The notes beneath the pieces were generated by a model, which searched no databases, had not been told where the DNA came from, and saw only the letters and a program-made list of their open reading frames with translations. Of a stretch of DNA of 64,000 nucleotides, positions 38,066 to 47,771 are shown piece after piece (position 1 is the stretch's first letter; each line of letters starts with the position of its first letter). A program made the position numbers and the translations under genes. Source of the stretch: Planctomycetota bacterium (lineage in GTDB: Bacteria > Planctomycetota > Phycisphaerae > Phycisphaerales > UBA5793); NCBI GenBank assembly GCA_013112555.1, contig JABFGK010000002.1:1116001-1180000 (forward strand), in the 5' to 3' direction.

Positions 38066-38743
38066 ATGGAGATTCACCCAGTGACACCGGAGACCCATAA
38101 CTCGCCCGGCTCGGCAGATTCGGCTGCAACGACCGATGATGCCGTGCAGACCAGGGAACTGATCGCCCGCGCCCGGATGGGTGACGAGGCGGCCATGTCG
38201 GAATTGTTGGCGTTACACACGGATCGCCTGCTCTCATCGGTTCGGTCTGAACTGGGGCAGCGCCTTCGTCAACGCCTTGAGTCCCAGGATGTGATGCAAC
38301 AGGTGTACCTTGATGCGCTTCGGCGTATCGAGTATTTCGAGGATCGCGGGCGGGATAGTTTTTTCCGTTGGCTGCGGCAGATTGCGCTGAATCGGATTCG
38401 GGATACGGATCGGCGCGAGTTCAAGACGCAGAAGCGTGCCGGCGAGGTGCGCGGGGCTGACCTGGCATCGCCGGATGCATCGATGGTCGATTTGTTTGAT
38501 GCCATTGGTGCCTCGATCTCGTCGCCGAGTTTGGCAGCCAACTTCGACGAGCGCGTACGATTGCTGCATGATGCGCTGATGCACCTGACCGATGACCAAT
38601 GTGAGGTCATACAAATGCGGTACATGAACCAACTCAGTGTGGCTGAGACGGCTTCGAGAATGGGTCGAACCGAGAAGGCTGTGCGAAGTCTGAGTGTCCG
38701 TGCACTCATCCGATTGCGAGAACTCCTGGGCGATGCAATCTGA
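38066..38743 (+). CDS. ECF-type RNA polymerase sigma factor
   Basis: 225 residues. The sigma-2 region (RARMGDEAAMSELLALHTDRL, SQDVMQQVYLDALRRIEYFE, FFRWLRQIALNRIRD) and the sigma-4 helix-turn-helix (LSVAETASRMGRTEKAVRSLSVRALIRLREL) are both present. It lacks region 3, as expected of extracytoplasmic-function factors. The gene overlaps the start of a membrane Ser/Thr kinase by 11 bases. This kinase-linked arrangement is a known planctomycete ECF pattern in which the kinase, not an anti-sigma factor, controls the sigma factor. Regulated genes cannot be identified from this window. Confidence 0.93.
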   Translation: MEIHPVTPETHNSPGSADSAATTDDAVQTRELIARARMGDEAAMSELLALHTDRLLSSVRSELGQRLRQRLESQDVMQQVYLDALRRIEYFEDRGRDSFFRWLRQIALNRIRDTDRREFKTQKRAGEVRGADLASPDASMVDLFDAIGASISSPSLAANFDERVRLLHDALMHLTDDQCEVIQMRYMNQLSVAETASRMGRTEKAVRSLSVRALIRLRELLGDAI

Positions 38744-41439
38744 CGATCGTTGTTCACCGGAAGATGCAGCAGCCGGGTCGCCGGACGACAGGTCCGACGA
38801 AGCCGAGGCTGTGTCATCGTCCGATGGTGCGCCGGCCGGCGCGGGGGCCTCGCTTGAGAACATTCTTGATCAGTACATGGAGGAACTGGCCGCCGGTCAT
38901 GAGCCGGATCAGCAGAAGTATCTGAGCGTGCATCCCGACCTGGCCGAAGCGCTCAAGGGGGTGTTCCGCACACTTGATTTCGTAGAAACGACGAGCCGTT
39001 CGTTGAACGCCGGTCGCCTGGAGAAGGGTCGTTTTCTCGGTGAATACCGGATCGTTCGCGAGATCGGGCGCGGGGGTATGGGGGTTGTCTACGAGGCGAT
39101 CCAGACGTCATTGGGCCGTCGCGTTGCGCTGAAAGTGCTCCCGCCGGCAGCGATTCTGAGCGGGGCAGCCCCGCAGCGGTTTGTGCGCGAAGCGTCGACG
39201 GCCGGCCGGCTCCATCACACAAACATCGTTCCGGTGTATGCCGTCGGTCATATTGATGACATCCGCTATTACGCGATGCAATACATCGACGGGCAATCGC
39301 TGTCTGATCATGTGCGCGCGCTCAAGGATGCAGGAAGCCGGCCCAACACGGATCATCTCATCGAGGTGGCCCGATGGGGCCGGCAGGTGGCAGAAGCGCT
39401 GGCTTATGCGCACGGGCAGGGCGTGGTGCACCGTGATATCAAGCCGTCGAACCTGTTGCTTGATGTGCGCGGCAACGTGTGGGTGACGGACTTCGGGCTG
39501 GCCCGAGCCCATGAACATACGACGATCACCATGAAGGGGGATGTGGTCGGGACGACTCGGTATCTGGCACCGGAGCATGCGGCCGGGAAGTCCGAACGGT
39601 TTGACGAGCGCGGCGACGTTTACGCACTCGGGGCCACGATGTATGAACTGCTGGCATTTCAGCCTGCGTATGACGGTGACTCGCGCGAGAGCGTGTTGAA
39701 CCAGATTGCCACGAACGCGCCGCATTCACTTCGGCAGATCAATCGGTCGATCCCGAAGGATCTGGAGACGATCGTCCTGCACTGCATGGATCGTGAGCCT
39801 GCATCGCGTTACGCACGGGCCGAAGATGTGGCTGAGGATCTGCGGCGATTCCTGGCTCATGAGCCGATCCTGGCTCGCCGGCCTTCGATTCTGATCAAGG
39901 CGAATCGGTTTGGTCGGCGGCATCGAGTGCAACTGATCTGGGCCGTGGTTGTGTGTGTGCTCCTGGTGCTGGCAGGAGGCCTGCTGAATCGAATGCGGGT
40001 GCAGGAGGGGATGCGCCTGCTTGATGAGGCAGCGGCTGCGATCCTCGATGAGCACGACATGGCCCGCGCACAGGACCTGCTGAGCCGAGCGGAGTTTTTT
40101 CGGGCCGACCAGACTCGATTGTGGATGTATCGCGGCCTGATCCCGCTGGTCAATCTTGACCCGAAGGAGGCCCAGCCTCACCTGATGCGCGTCCTCCAGT
40201 CTGATCCCGACAACCTTGAGGCCCAGTATGCGATGGTCTATGCGTATCTCGTGGCCGGCGATGATGTCAGTGCCGGCCGCTGGCTGCAACGGATCGGTGA
40301 GCAGGAACCGACCACGGCGCTCGGGTGGCTGATGAAGGGTTATGCCGTGGGGTCGGCCGTCGAGTCACTTGATTGCTTCAATCGTGCGCTGTCGCTTGAT
40401 GCGAACTTCATGCCGGCCATTGAGGCACGGGCGCGGCTGCGGTGCGACCTGCTCGTGATCAATGGCGATCGGAGCCAGTTGGAGCCGATGCTCGACGATT
40501 ATGATGCCTGGGTGATTTTCCGACCGAACTCGGCCCGCGCGTACTCGCACCATGCATCCGGCTGGCTACATGCAGTGGCCTATGGGAAGACGCAGCCGGA
40601 CCTCGGCGGCTCGCTTGATGCCTGGACGCAGCATTGCAACGAGGATTTTGAGCAGGCCATCGCGCTGCGGCTGCCACTTGATTGGGAGGTCTATGCCCTG
40701 CAGGGTGTATTCCTTCGATACGGGAACCGTCTGGATGAGGCTGTGGCAGCGTTCGAGGCGGCGGACGCCACGCATGTGTCGGCCGTCGGGCGTCGGCATC
40801 CTGGAATTCTGCATCAGTTGGCGGTCACGCTGCACGCTGATGGCCGAGTGGCTGAGGCCGTGGCAGCGAATGATGACGCAATGGACATCTGGCCGGAGTC
40901 ATTCATTCCGGTCCTGCATGCTGCGGTTTTACAAGCCGAAGCCGGACGCTTTGATCAAGTCAATGCGAGCGGGCGGCAGGTCATCTCACTGGTGGAGGAG
41001 AACTGGATCACGCTTGCCTTGTGTCTTTCAGTTCTTGAGGGACTCGGTCAACCGGTGCAGGTCGATGCCCAGGCAGCGCTTGATCGGATGGACCTGGCGG
41101 CAGCGGGGGGTGGGAGGAGATGATCCGGGGGATCTGACTGGAGCAGGGCCGCCGCCGGCCGCATCGACCCACGCACGAGCCTTGCTGGAGTATCTGGCTG
41201 GTTTGATTGATGAGGAGGCGCTTCTCGCGGAAGCCGGGACAGTGCCCGGTTCGGTGTGTGAGGCTCGCTTTGAGATCGCAATGCGCGCGCTCGCTGCGGG
41301 GCACAGACGTGATGCACTGGCCGAACTGCGCGGCTGTATCGACACCGGTGTCTTCAAGTATGTGCACTACCGATTGGCCCAGGTCATGCTGGCACGAGCG
41401 GAGGCTGATCCGGCATGGCCTGCATGGGTGGATCGGTGA
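38733..41439 (+). CDS. Transmembrane Ser/Thr protein kinase with TPR domain (frame interrupted at 41105-41110)
   Basis: An N-terminal region of about 100 residues precedes a complete Hanks-type kinase: P-loop GRGGMGVVYEA, ALKVLPP lysine, catalytic VVHRDIKPSNLLLD, and VTDFGLAR. One membrane helix follows (VQLIWAVVVCVLLVLAGGLL, about residue 405) and then an extracytoplasmic TPR array. As written the frame stops at 41123 after a run of six Gs. The next frame continues with TPR-like sequence (ALAELRGCIDTGVF, YRLAQVMLARAEADPAWPAW) to a stop at 41439. Deleting one G gives about 901 residues. The start at 38733 overlaps the ECF sigma stop, so the two are coupled. Confidence 0.9.
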
Positions 41440-41475
41440 AATCGAGTGAGGACGGCCGGTCCGGAGGGACTGTCC

Positions 41476-43068
41476 TCACGGGATCAGGATCGTCAACGGA
41501 CCGTGTGTGTCCTGCACTTCGCGGCCGTCGTCCAGACGAAGTGTAGCACGGAGATAGGCCGTTTCCGACGCACCCGGGGCGTCGAGCACGGCTTGATATC
41601 GCCCGTTGTTGAGCAGGTTGGATGCAAGCGGGGTCCAGGGGCCGGCCGGGCCGTCCAGTGACAGTTCCAGATCGACCGTGCCCGTTATGCCGGGCGGGAC
41701 CGCGGCCACCCAATCGAAAAAGACGGCTGAGCCGAGAATGAGCGTCCGGTGCCGAGTCGGGCCGGTGATGTCGATCCAGGGGGATGTTGCGACTGAGTCC
41801 TCTTTGAAGAACTGGAGGTGATTGCGGTAGGAGAAAATGCCGCCGACTTTCTCTTCGCTCACAATGCCGATGTCGGGATAGCCGTTGTGGTCGGCGTCGG
41901 CCATGCGCAAGGCGACGTAACTTCCGGGTGAATCGACGGTGAATGTGCCGGCCAGGTTCCAGTCACCGTTCCCGTTGCCGAGCCAGACGGCGAATCGGGC
42001 GTCGCCGAAGGCTGCGATATCGAGTCGGCCGTCCAAGTTCATATCGACGAGTTGGGTTGCTTCGAACGGTCCGGAAGCCGGCAGGTTGCCGCTGAAATTG
42101 GTCCAGTTGGCAGCACTGTTGTTCCATGTCCAGACCTGGATTCCGCCGTTGGTTGAGAATGAGAGATCGTCAAAGCCGTCACCGTTGACATCACCGAGGT
42201 CCGGGCCGCGCAGGCCGAGCGAGCCGGGATCCGGCAGGTTGGCGTCGGCCAGGCGAAAGCCCCCGACCGAGTCATTGAGCCAGACGGTGCCGTTCTGGAT
42301 GGCCGTGGCAAGGTCCGGGTAGCCGTCGTTATTCACATCGCCGGCCGTGATATCCATGGACGAGTTGCCATCCCACGAGGCAAAGGTCCAGTTCCATGAG
42401 CCGTCGCGGTTGTTCGTATAGACATGCAGGCCGTTGCCGGACCCGAAGCCGACGGAGGCCACGTCGAGCCAGCCGTCGATATTGAAGTCGGCAAACTCGG
42501 TACTGAACATGCCCCAGGACTGGCCCTGCTCGGCCAGCCCGTTATCCCAGGCTGTCCAGGCCGTGCCGCTGCCGTCCCCGAGCGCGACTTCGAGCAACTG
42601 GTCCCCGAGATCGGCTCCGGAGTAGTTGTGATGCATGCCGTACCCGACATCGGGCAGGCCGTCCTGGTTGACGTCGCCGACTGCCACGCCGCCGTAGCCG
42701 AAGGTGCCGACCTGCCGGCACTGCCAGCGTCCGGTCCCGTCGCCGAACCAGACGCTCACGCCGTGCATGTCGGTATTGATGTAGGGCGAGCCGTGGTCAC
42801 CGATGGAGACGATGTCGAGGTGTCCGTCGAGGTTCATGTCGGCAAACTCGATTTCGCTGCGGCCCCCATCCCACTTGGGCGGTGTGATGCCGATCGACGA
42901 TTCGACGTAGTTCAGATCGGTCTTATGCAGACGGGCGCTGAGCGAGCGATCCGGCCCGGTCGTTGCGGGAGGCGGCTTGGCAGCCACAAATACCGTGACC
43001 GCAAGGCCGGCAGCACTTGCCAGCGCGATCCATGACGGTCGAACGGTCTGAAATGGCGAATAGGACAT
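41476..43068 (-). CDS. Exported FG-GAP/VCBS repeat protein
   Basis: 530 residues. A signal peptide or anchor (ALASAAGLAVTVFVAAKPPP) is followed by about seven FG-GAP-like repeats carrying calcium-binding motifs such as ADMNLDGHLDI, GDVNQDGLPDV, ADFNIDGWLDV, GDVNNDGYPDL and GDVNGDGFDDL. These form a beta-propeller like integrin alpha-chain heads and are used for carbohydrate or protein binding at the surface. A C-terminal beta-domain follows. The ATG at 43068 is chosen because a perfect AGGAGGG lies six bases upstream. It ends convergently with the kinase gene. Confidence 0.9.
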   Translation of the reverse strand: MSYSPFQTVRPSWIALASAAGLAVTVFVAAKPPPATTGPDRSLSARLHKTDLNYVESSIGITPPKWDGGRSEIEFADMNLDGHLDIVSIGDHGSPYINTDMHGVSVWFGDGTGRWQCRQVGTFGYGGVAVGDVNQDGLPDVGYGMHHNYSGADLGDQLLEVALGDGSGTAWTAWDNGLAEQGQSWGMFSTEFADFNIDGWLDVASVGFGSGNGLHVYTNNRDGSWNWTFASWDGNSSMDITAGDVNNDGYPDLATAIQNGTVWLNDSVGGFRLADANLPDPGSLGLRGPDLGDVNGDGFDDLSFSTNGGIQVWTWNNSAANWTNFSGNLPASGPFEATQLVDMNLDGRLDIAAFGDARFAVWLGNGNGDWNLAGTFTVDSPGSYVALRMADADHNGYPDIGIVSEEKVGGIFSYRNHLQFFKEDSVATSPWIDITGPTRHRTLILGSAVFFDWVAAVPPGITGTVDLELSLDGPAGPWTPLASNLLNNGRYQAVLDAPGASETAYLRATLRLDDGREVQDTHGPLTILIP

Positions 43069-43282
43069 CAAATCCCTCCTGGCTCCGCTTTTGGCCATTG
43101 TGTCGGCAGCAGTCTCCCCCGGAGTCCATTGTGCCGTATGGGCCGGAAAGCGTCAATGGTCATTTTGGTCCACAGTTGCCGCTATTGAACCGTTTTCGTA
43201 TGATCGGCTCCATGCACAGCGAGCCTGCGGCCCGGATCTTCGAGTTTTCGGGCCCGGCATACCGCAGAGAGGAAGCCGATTC

Positions 43283-46200
43283 GTGAGTCGACGGCGTAGG
43301 TTTATTTCACTGTCGAGTCCGGCATGGACGGCCGCCTGCCTGTTCACGCTTTTGTACCTGCTTCCGGCCGGATTGGTGCACGCACAGATCTCGGATGTCC
43401 TGCCGCGGCCGGGAGATGATCAACAATTTGTCGATGAACAGACCCTGCCTGAGCCGTCCCGCCTCCTGGTTGAATACGGGCTGCCCGTTCAGCCACTGGA
43501 CGGCGATGCCGAGTTCACGGCCTTGCGTGCCTATGCCTGGAACGAGGGCGAAGTCCGGCGGCTCGTTCTGGACGGGTGGGTTTCGATTCAACTCGGCCGG
43601 TACCGGGCGCGCAGGCGCAGCGTGCGGTCGTCTGGGTTCACCCGTATTACGACTCGAGTATGGATGTCGATATCCTCGAAGTGGTCGTGTACCTCGACAA
43701 AGTCTCGGATGTCGGGCGACCGTCGGGATTCTCTGCTGCTGGACGCGATGTGCTCGTGACGGCTGGGTTGTACGGCGAAGTCCACCTCGGGTCGGACGTG
43801 TTTATCGAGGCGGCACCGGATATGCCGGGTTTGCTTGATAACGCGGACGGCCGATTCCTGTCATGGCAGCAACGGACGACGGTGACGCAACTCGGGCCGG
43901 CCATCGACCTCGAAAAACCGATCAAGCGTCTGCCCATCGGTGAGGCCTGGGATGAACCAGGGCAGCGGCTGGCACAGGACGGGCAACGCCAACCGGGCGA
44001 GCAATGGGTCCCCGGCGGCACACGCAGCGAACAGGTGGTCGGCCAGGGTGGCTGGGCGCGGGCAGGATCCCGGCTCGACCAGTCGGCCTCGGGCCGTGAT
44101 TCTGCTGCCGATCGGCAATGTGCAGTATCAGTTGACAGACAACGAGGCAGAGGGGTACGCCACGCTGTCGGGCAATCTGGTCGTGCAGTATCTCGAACTT
44201 GATCGACGTGCGGGTGAAGCGGAGCCGCGTCAGTTGACCCTGCGGGCTGACCGGGCCGTCATCTTCACAGACCCGATCAGTGAAACGGATGTGCGCACCG
44301 GGCAACTCAAGGCCGATCAGGTTCGCGGTATTTATCTTGAAGGGAACGTGTCGGCCAGCGACGGCAACTACACGTTGCGCGGGCCGCAGATGTATTACGA
44401 GTTCCACACGAACCGAGCGATCGTGCCGGAGGCCGTGCTCTATACCTACAGTCGCGATGCCCGGGTACCGCTGTACTTGCGGGCCAGTGAGTTGCGGCAG
44501 GTCAATGACCGGAGTTGGGAAGGCGACGACATCCGGTTGTCAACGAGCGAGTTCTTTACACCCACGATCAGCCTCGGCGCCTCACACGTTCGCATTGATC
44601 GCGTTGACCGGGTGGTCCGTGATGGATCATCGGCAGCAGCAGGAGCCGACGGCACGGAATCGGGCCAGGTCACCGATGGGACGGAGCCCCTGCCGAATGT
44701 CCGGACACGCCATTATGCGCACGCAGAAAACGCAACAATTCGATTGGGCGATCTACCGGTGTTCTGGTGGCCGGGGTACGACGGGCCGGCTGAGAACCTG
44801 CCGCTGAAGCAACTCGAAGTCGGGGCCAATAGTCGAGACGGGATGCGCATTGCGACTCGGTGGGACTTGTTTTCCCTGTCACGCGGGTTGAGCAAGTTCG
44901 ACAATGGGCGCACGTCGGCAGACCTCATCCTCCAGTACATGTCGGATCGCGGGCCGGCCGTCGGCCTTGATCTGAACTACGGCTTTGATGAGGGGCGCGG
45001 GAGCCTGTTCGGCTATCTCATGCAAGATGACGGTACGGACCGACTCTCCTCCGGTCGAGAGATCGAAGTTGATGACGAAACGCGCGGCATGATTGACTTC
45101 TGGCATCGCCAGGATCTGCCTGATGACTGGACCGTCATTCTCGAAGCGTCCTATCTGTCCGACCCGGCCTTCCTGGATAGCCGGTTCGAGGAATGGGCGG
45201 AAACGCGACGTGAGTACCAATCGCGTATCTATGCGCGCCAGCAGCGCGACAACTGGGCGCTTGAACTCTTTGCGAATTATGATCTCAATGATTCGGTTCC
45301 GAATGAGGACTATCTCCTGTCGCGTGGGTATAACGTCGAGAAACTCCCTGAGATCGGGTACTACCGGCTGGCCGATTCGCTGTTCGGCGGCAAAGTAAGT
45401 TACAGCAGTGAATATCGGCTGAGCCGGATGCGCCTGAGTCTGCCTCGTCATACGCTCGGGCAGATCGGTCAGTCGAGTTTCGGCTTCGGGTATGACCCGG
45501 ACGAGGAACTGGCGACGGCGATGTATAACGCCGGCTTCCGGGAAACGATGGTCAACCGGTTCCACACACGACACGAGATGGCATTCCCGTTCAGCCTCGG
45601 CGCCATCAAGATCAACCCGTTCATCATGGGCCGACTCACTTCCTACGACGACAATCTTGAGGAATACAGTGATTCGGCTGAGGAACTCTGGTGGTTCGGG
45701 GCGGCCGGCGTGCGTGCCAGCGTCCAGTTCTGGAATGTTAATAACAATATTGACAATCGCTTTTTTGATGTGCATCGAATGCGACACATCATGGAGCCGA
45801 GCGTCACCCTCTGGTCCGGCTCGAGTGATGCTTCGGGTGAGGATTTCCCGATCTACGATGCAGATATAGAAGGGGTGACCACCGGCTCGGTTGTCAGTTT
45901 CGCATTGCGAAACACCTGGCAGACGCAACGCGGCGGCCCGGGGCGCTGGCGCAGCGTCGATATGCTGCGACTTGACGGCGAAGTCGTCTTTCATGGCAGC
46001 GAAACCCAGGGGCAGTATGACATCCCTCGGTTCTTTGATTTCCGTCCCGAGTATTCACGGTTCGGCGATCACGCACGCGGCGAGCTGGCCTGGCTTGTCA
46101 GTGACAGTCTTGCAATTGCCGGCCATGTGATTTATGACATGAACGAGTCGGCCATCGCGCGCAGTTCGGTCGGGTATCGAATTGACCACGGTCGCGGCCT

Positions 46201-46507
46201 GTTTACGTATGCTGACCTGCGTTACTTTGATGCAAATGATGACACGCTGCTCGGGGCCGGGCTCGGCTATCGACTCACATCTCGATATCGCTTCCAGGGG
46301 AGCACGACTTTTGATCTGAATCAATCAGATGCCCGCTCGATCAGTGCTTCGCTGACCAGAAGCGAACAACAGATTGATTTGACGGTCGGCTTCTGGTATG
46401 ACCAGTTCCGTGAAGAGACGTCGGTGATTCTGTACTTATCCCCGAAGGGCACCGGCGGCCGCAGTTACGGCGGCGTGTTTCGCGATGAGGGACAAGCGCG
46501 GCGGTAG
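43283..46507 (+). CDS. LptD/OstA-like outer-membrane assembly protein (two frame disruptions)
   Basis: Begins at a GTG with GAGAGGA upstream. A signal peptide (LFTLLYLLPAGLVHA) leads into a region read in two frames. The frame changes at about 43600-43615 (one base missing) and back at about 44090-44095 (one base extra), so the whole is about 1074 residues with no net shift. It then shows an OstA-type jellyroll (GIYLEGNVSASDGNYTLRGP) and a long beta-barrel with the LptD-like HRMRHIMEPSVTLWSG segment and strands to the C-terminus. LptD inserts lipopolysaccharide into the outer leaflet. The other Lpt genes are not here. Function by homology only. Confidence 0.82.
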
Positions 46508-46543
46508 CGGGGCGTTGACGGCAATCAGTGGCGTGGCAAATTG

Positions 46544-46732
46544 TAGAGGCACATTGCATATGCCCCTTTTTGATAATGTGGACAGGCAAAGCATGGTATA
46601 AGGCGTGATGTGTGAGTTGCCCATGAGTCTCGTCCGCCCTTCCGGGCGGATTTGGTTGGGTGACAGTTGTCCAGGGGCTGAAGCCCCTGGCTACGATCGT
46701 GCGCGCCCTGGCGGGCGGAGAAGGGGCGCGCC
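46544..46732. repeat. Direct repeat copy 1 (189 bases) with two hairpins
   Basis: About 95 percent identical to the copy at 46780-46968 (236-base spacing). It contains hairpins CCGCCC...GGGCGG (about 46634-46651) and CCAGGGGCT-GA-AGCCCCTGG (46671-46690), and begins with the family A palindrome (GGCACAT...ATGCC). Long open frames cross it on both strands, but they are only the repeat itself. Confidence 0.85.
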
Positions 46733-46779
46733 GTCTGCAAAGCGGTAGCATTCATCTGTCAGTGCAAGCTGACCGAGCG

Positions 46780-46968
46780 TAGGGGCACATTGCATGTGCC
46801 CGTCTTTGATAATATGGACAGGCAAAGCATGGTATAAGGCGTGATGTGTGAGTTGCTCATGATTCTCGTCCGCCCCTCCGGGCGGATTTGGTTGGGTGAC
46901 AGTTTTCCAGGGGCTGAAGCCCCTGGCTACGATCGTGCGCGCCCTGGCGGGCGGAGAAGGGGCGCGCC
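46780..46968. repeat. Direct repeat copy 2 (189 bases)
   Basis: Second copy of the unit at 46544-46732. The hairpin CCAGGGGCT-GA-AGCCCCTGG is at 46907-46926. The 47 bases separating the copies are unique. Probably a non-coding mobile or duplicated element. Confidence 0.85.
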
Positions 46969-47081
46969 CTGGCGGGCGAGGATAGGCACAGGGGAAGTCG
47001 TGTTCAGCGCTCATTCCGCCCTCTTGTAGGCCGGATCAACGACGCGGCTCTGAGCGGAGGAGGATCCGGCATGATGACTGG

Positions 47082-47101
47082 ATTCCTGCGTTCGCAGGAA
47101 T
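47082..47101. repeat. Dispersed palindrome, family B
   Basis: ATTCCTGCG-TT-CGCAGGAAT followed by GAC, a base-compensated version of the copy at 28250-28269. Both arms changed together (C to T with G to A), which indicates that the hairpin, not the sequence, is maintained. Confidence 0.7.
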
Positions 47102-47132
47102 GACAACTGAGGTCAATACGCTGCCACCCGAC

Positions 47133-47200
47133 ACGGGTTCTCCCTCACTGCGCTCGGGGTAACCCGGGGCACCCGGGAAGGGCACATGCAATGTGCCCCT
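47133..47200. repeat. Dispersed repeats: family C copy plus family A palindrome
   Basis: The 33-base unit ACGGGTTCTCCCTC...GGGGTAACCC at 47133-47165 recurs at 59245-59277 with one mismatch. It is followed at 47178-47200 by the family A palindrome AAGGGCACAT-GCA-ATGTGCCCCT. The whole 46508-47246 gap is filled with such elements, and no gene is seen there. Confidence 0.75.
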
Positions 47201-47246
47201 ACAGAAGAGTGGGAGCCCGCTTGCTGACGCGTGCGTGCGCGGCTTG

Positions 47247-47771
47247 TCAGAACAGTTCCGCTTCGGGGTTGCCGGTGGTAGAGGCGCCGGCTGCGGTGGC
47301 CGTATGCTCGGCCTCGTGAAGATAGTTCATCTTGTTGCAATCGGGGTAGTGCTGCTTGAGATGCTTCTCGAGTTCGGAGGGGCTGTCTGCCAGCCAGACG
47401 ACCACTGAATGATTCATGAAGCGGTCAATATAGTGCAATGACAACGGCAGACGTCGTTGCGAGGTGACGACGATCAGGTCGCCGTCGTGTTCGCGCAGCG
47501 GCAGCATCCGGTATTCCCAGGCCTGCTGGGGATGGATGTAGTGCAGCACGGATTCATCGACGACTTCATTGCTCAACCGGACTCTGGGGCAGCATTGGGC
47601 ATACTGGTGCGCCCAGGCCCGCCAGATGGCTGTTTCATGCACATGGCACAAGTCGGCTGCAATGGTGCCGAAGGGCCGATAGCGTTGTCGTTGTTCAGCC
47701 AGAATCTGATCCAGTTGGGCAAGAGTGATCTCGCCGTATTCCACCAGCAACTCGCCCATGCGTCGAAACAT
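47247..47771 (-). CDS. Stand-alone MshEN/GspE N-terminal-domain protein
   Basis: 174 residues. It matches the type II secretion and type IV pilus ATPase N-terminal domain: MGELLVEYGEITLAQLDQILAEQ, followed by FGTIAADLCHVHETAIWRAWAHQYA and the PLREHDGDLIVVTSQRR segment. In full-length ATPases this domain binds cyclic-di-GMP or contacts the membrane platform. Here it is separate, with no ATPase domain after it. The ATG at 47771 starts the domain exactly. It lies inside the 3' end of alr (77 bases of overlap), so it is probably coupled to alr. Confidence 0.75.
   Translation of the reverse strand: MFRRMGELLVEYGEITLAQLDQILAEQRQRYRPFGTIAADLCHVHETAIWRAWAHQYAQCCPRVRLSNEVVDESVLHYIHPQQAWEYRMLPLREHDGDLIVVTSQRRLPLSLHYIDRFMNHSVVVWLADSPSELEKHLKQHYPDCNKMNYLHEAEHTATAAGASTTGNPEAELF

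Noticed and set aside
46341..47014. Two similar leftward open frames that look like paralogous small proteins (ARARTIVARGFSPW shared)
   Set aside because: They are translations of the 189-base direct repeat, without ribosome-binding sites, and one overlaps the LptD-like gene.
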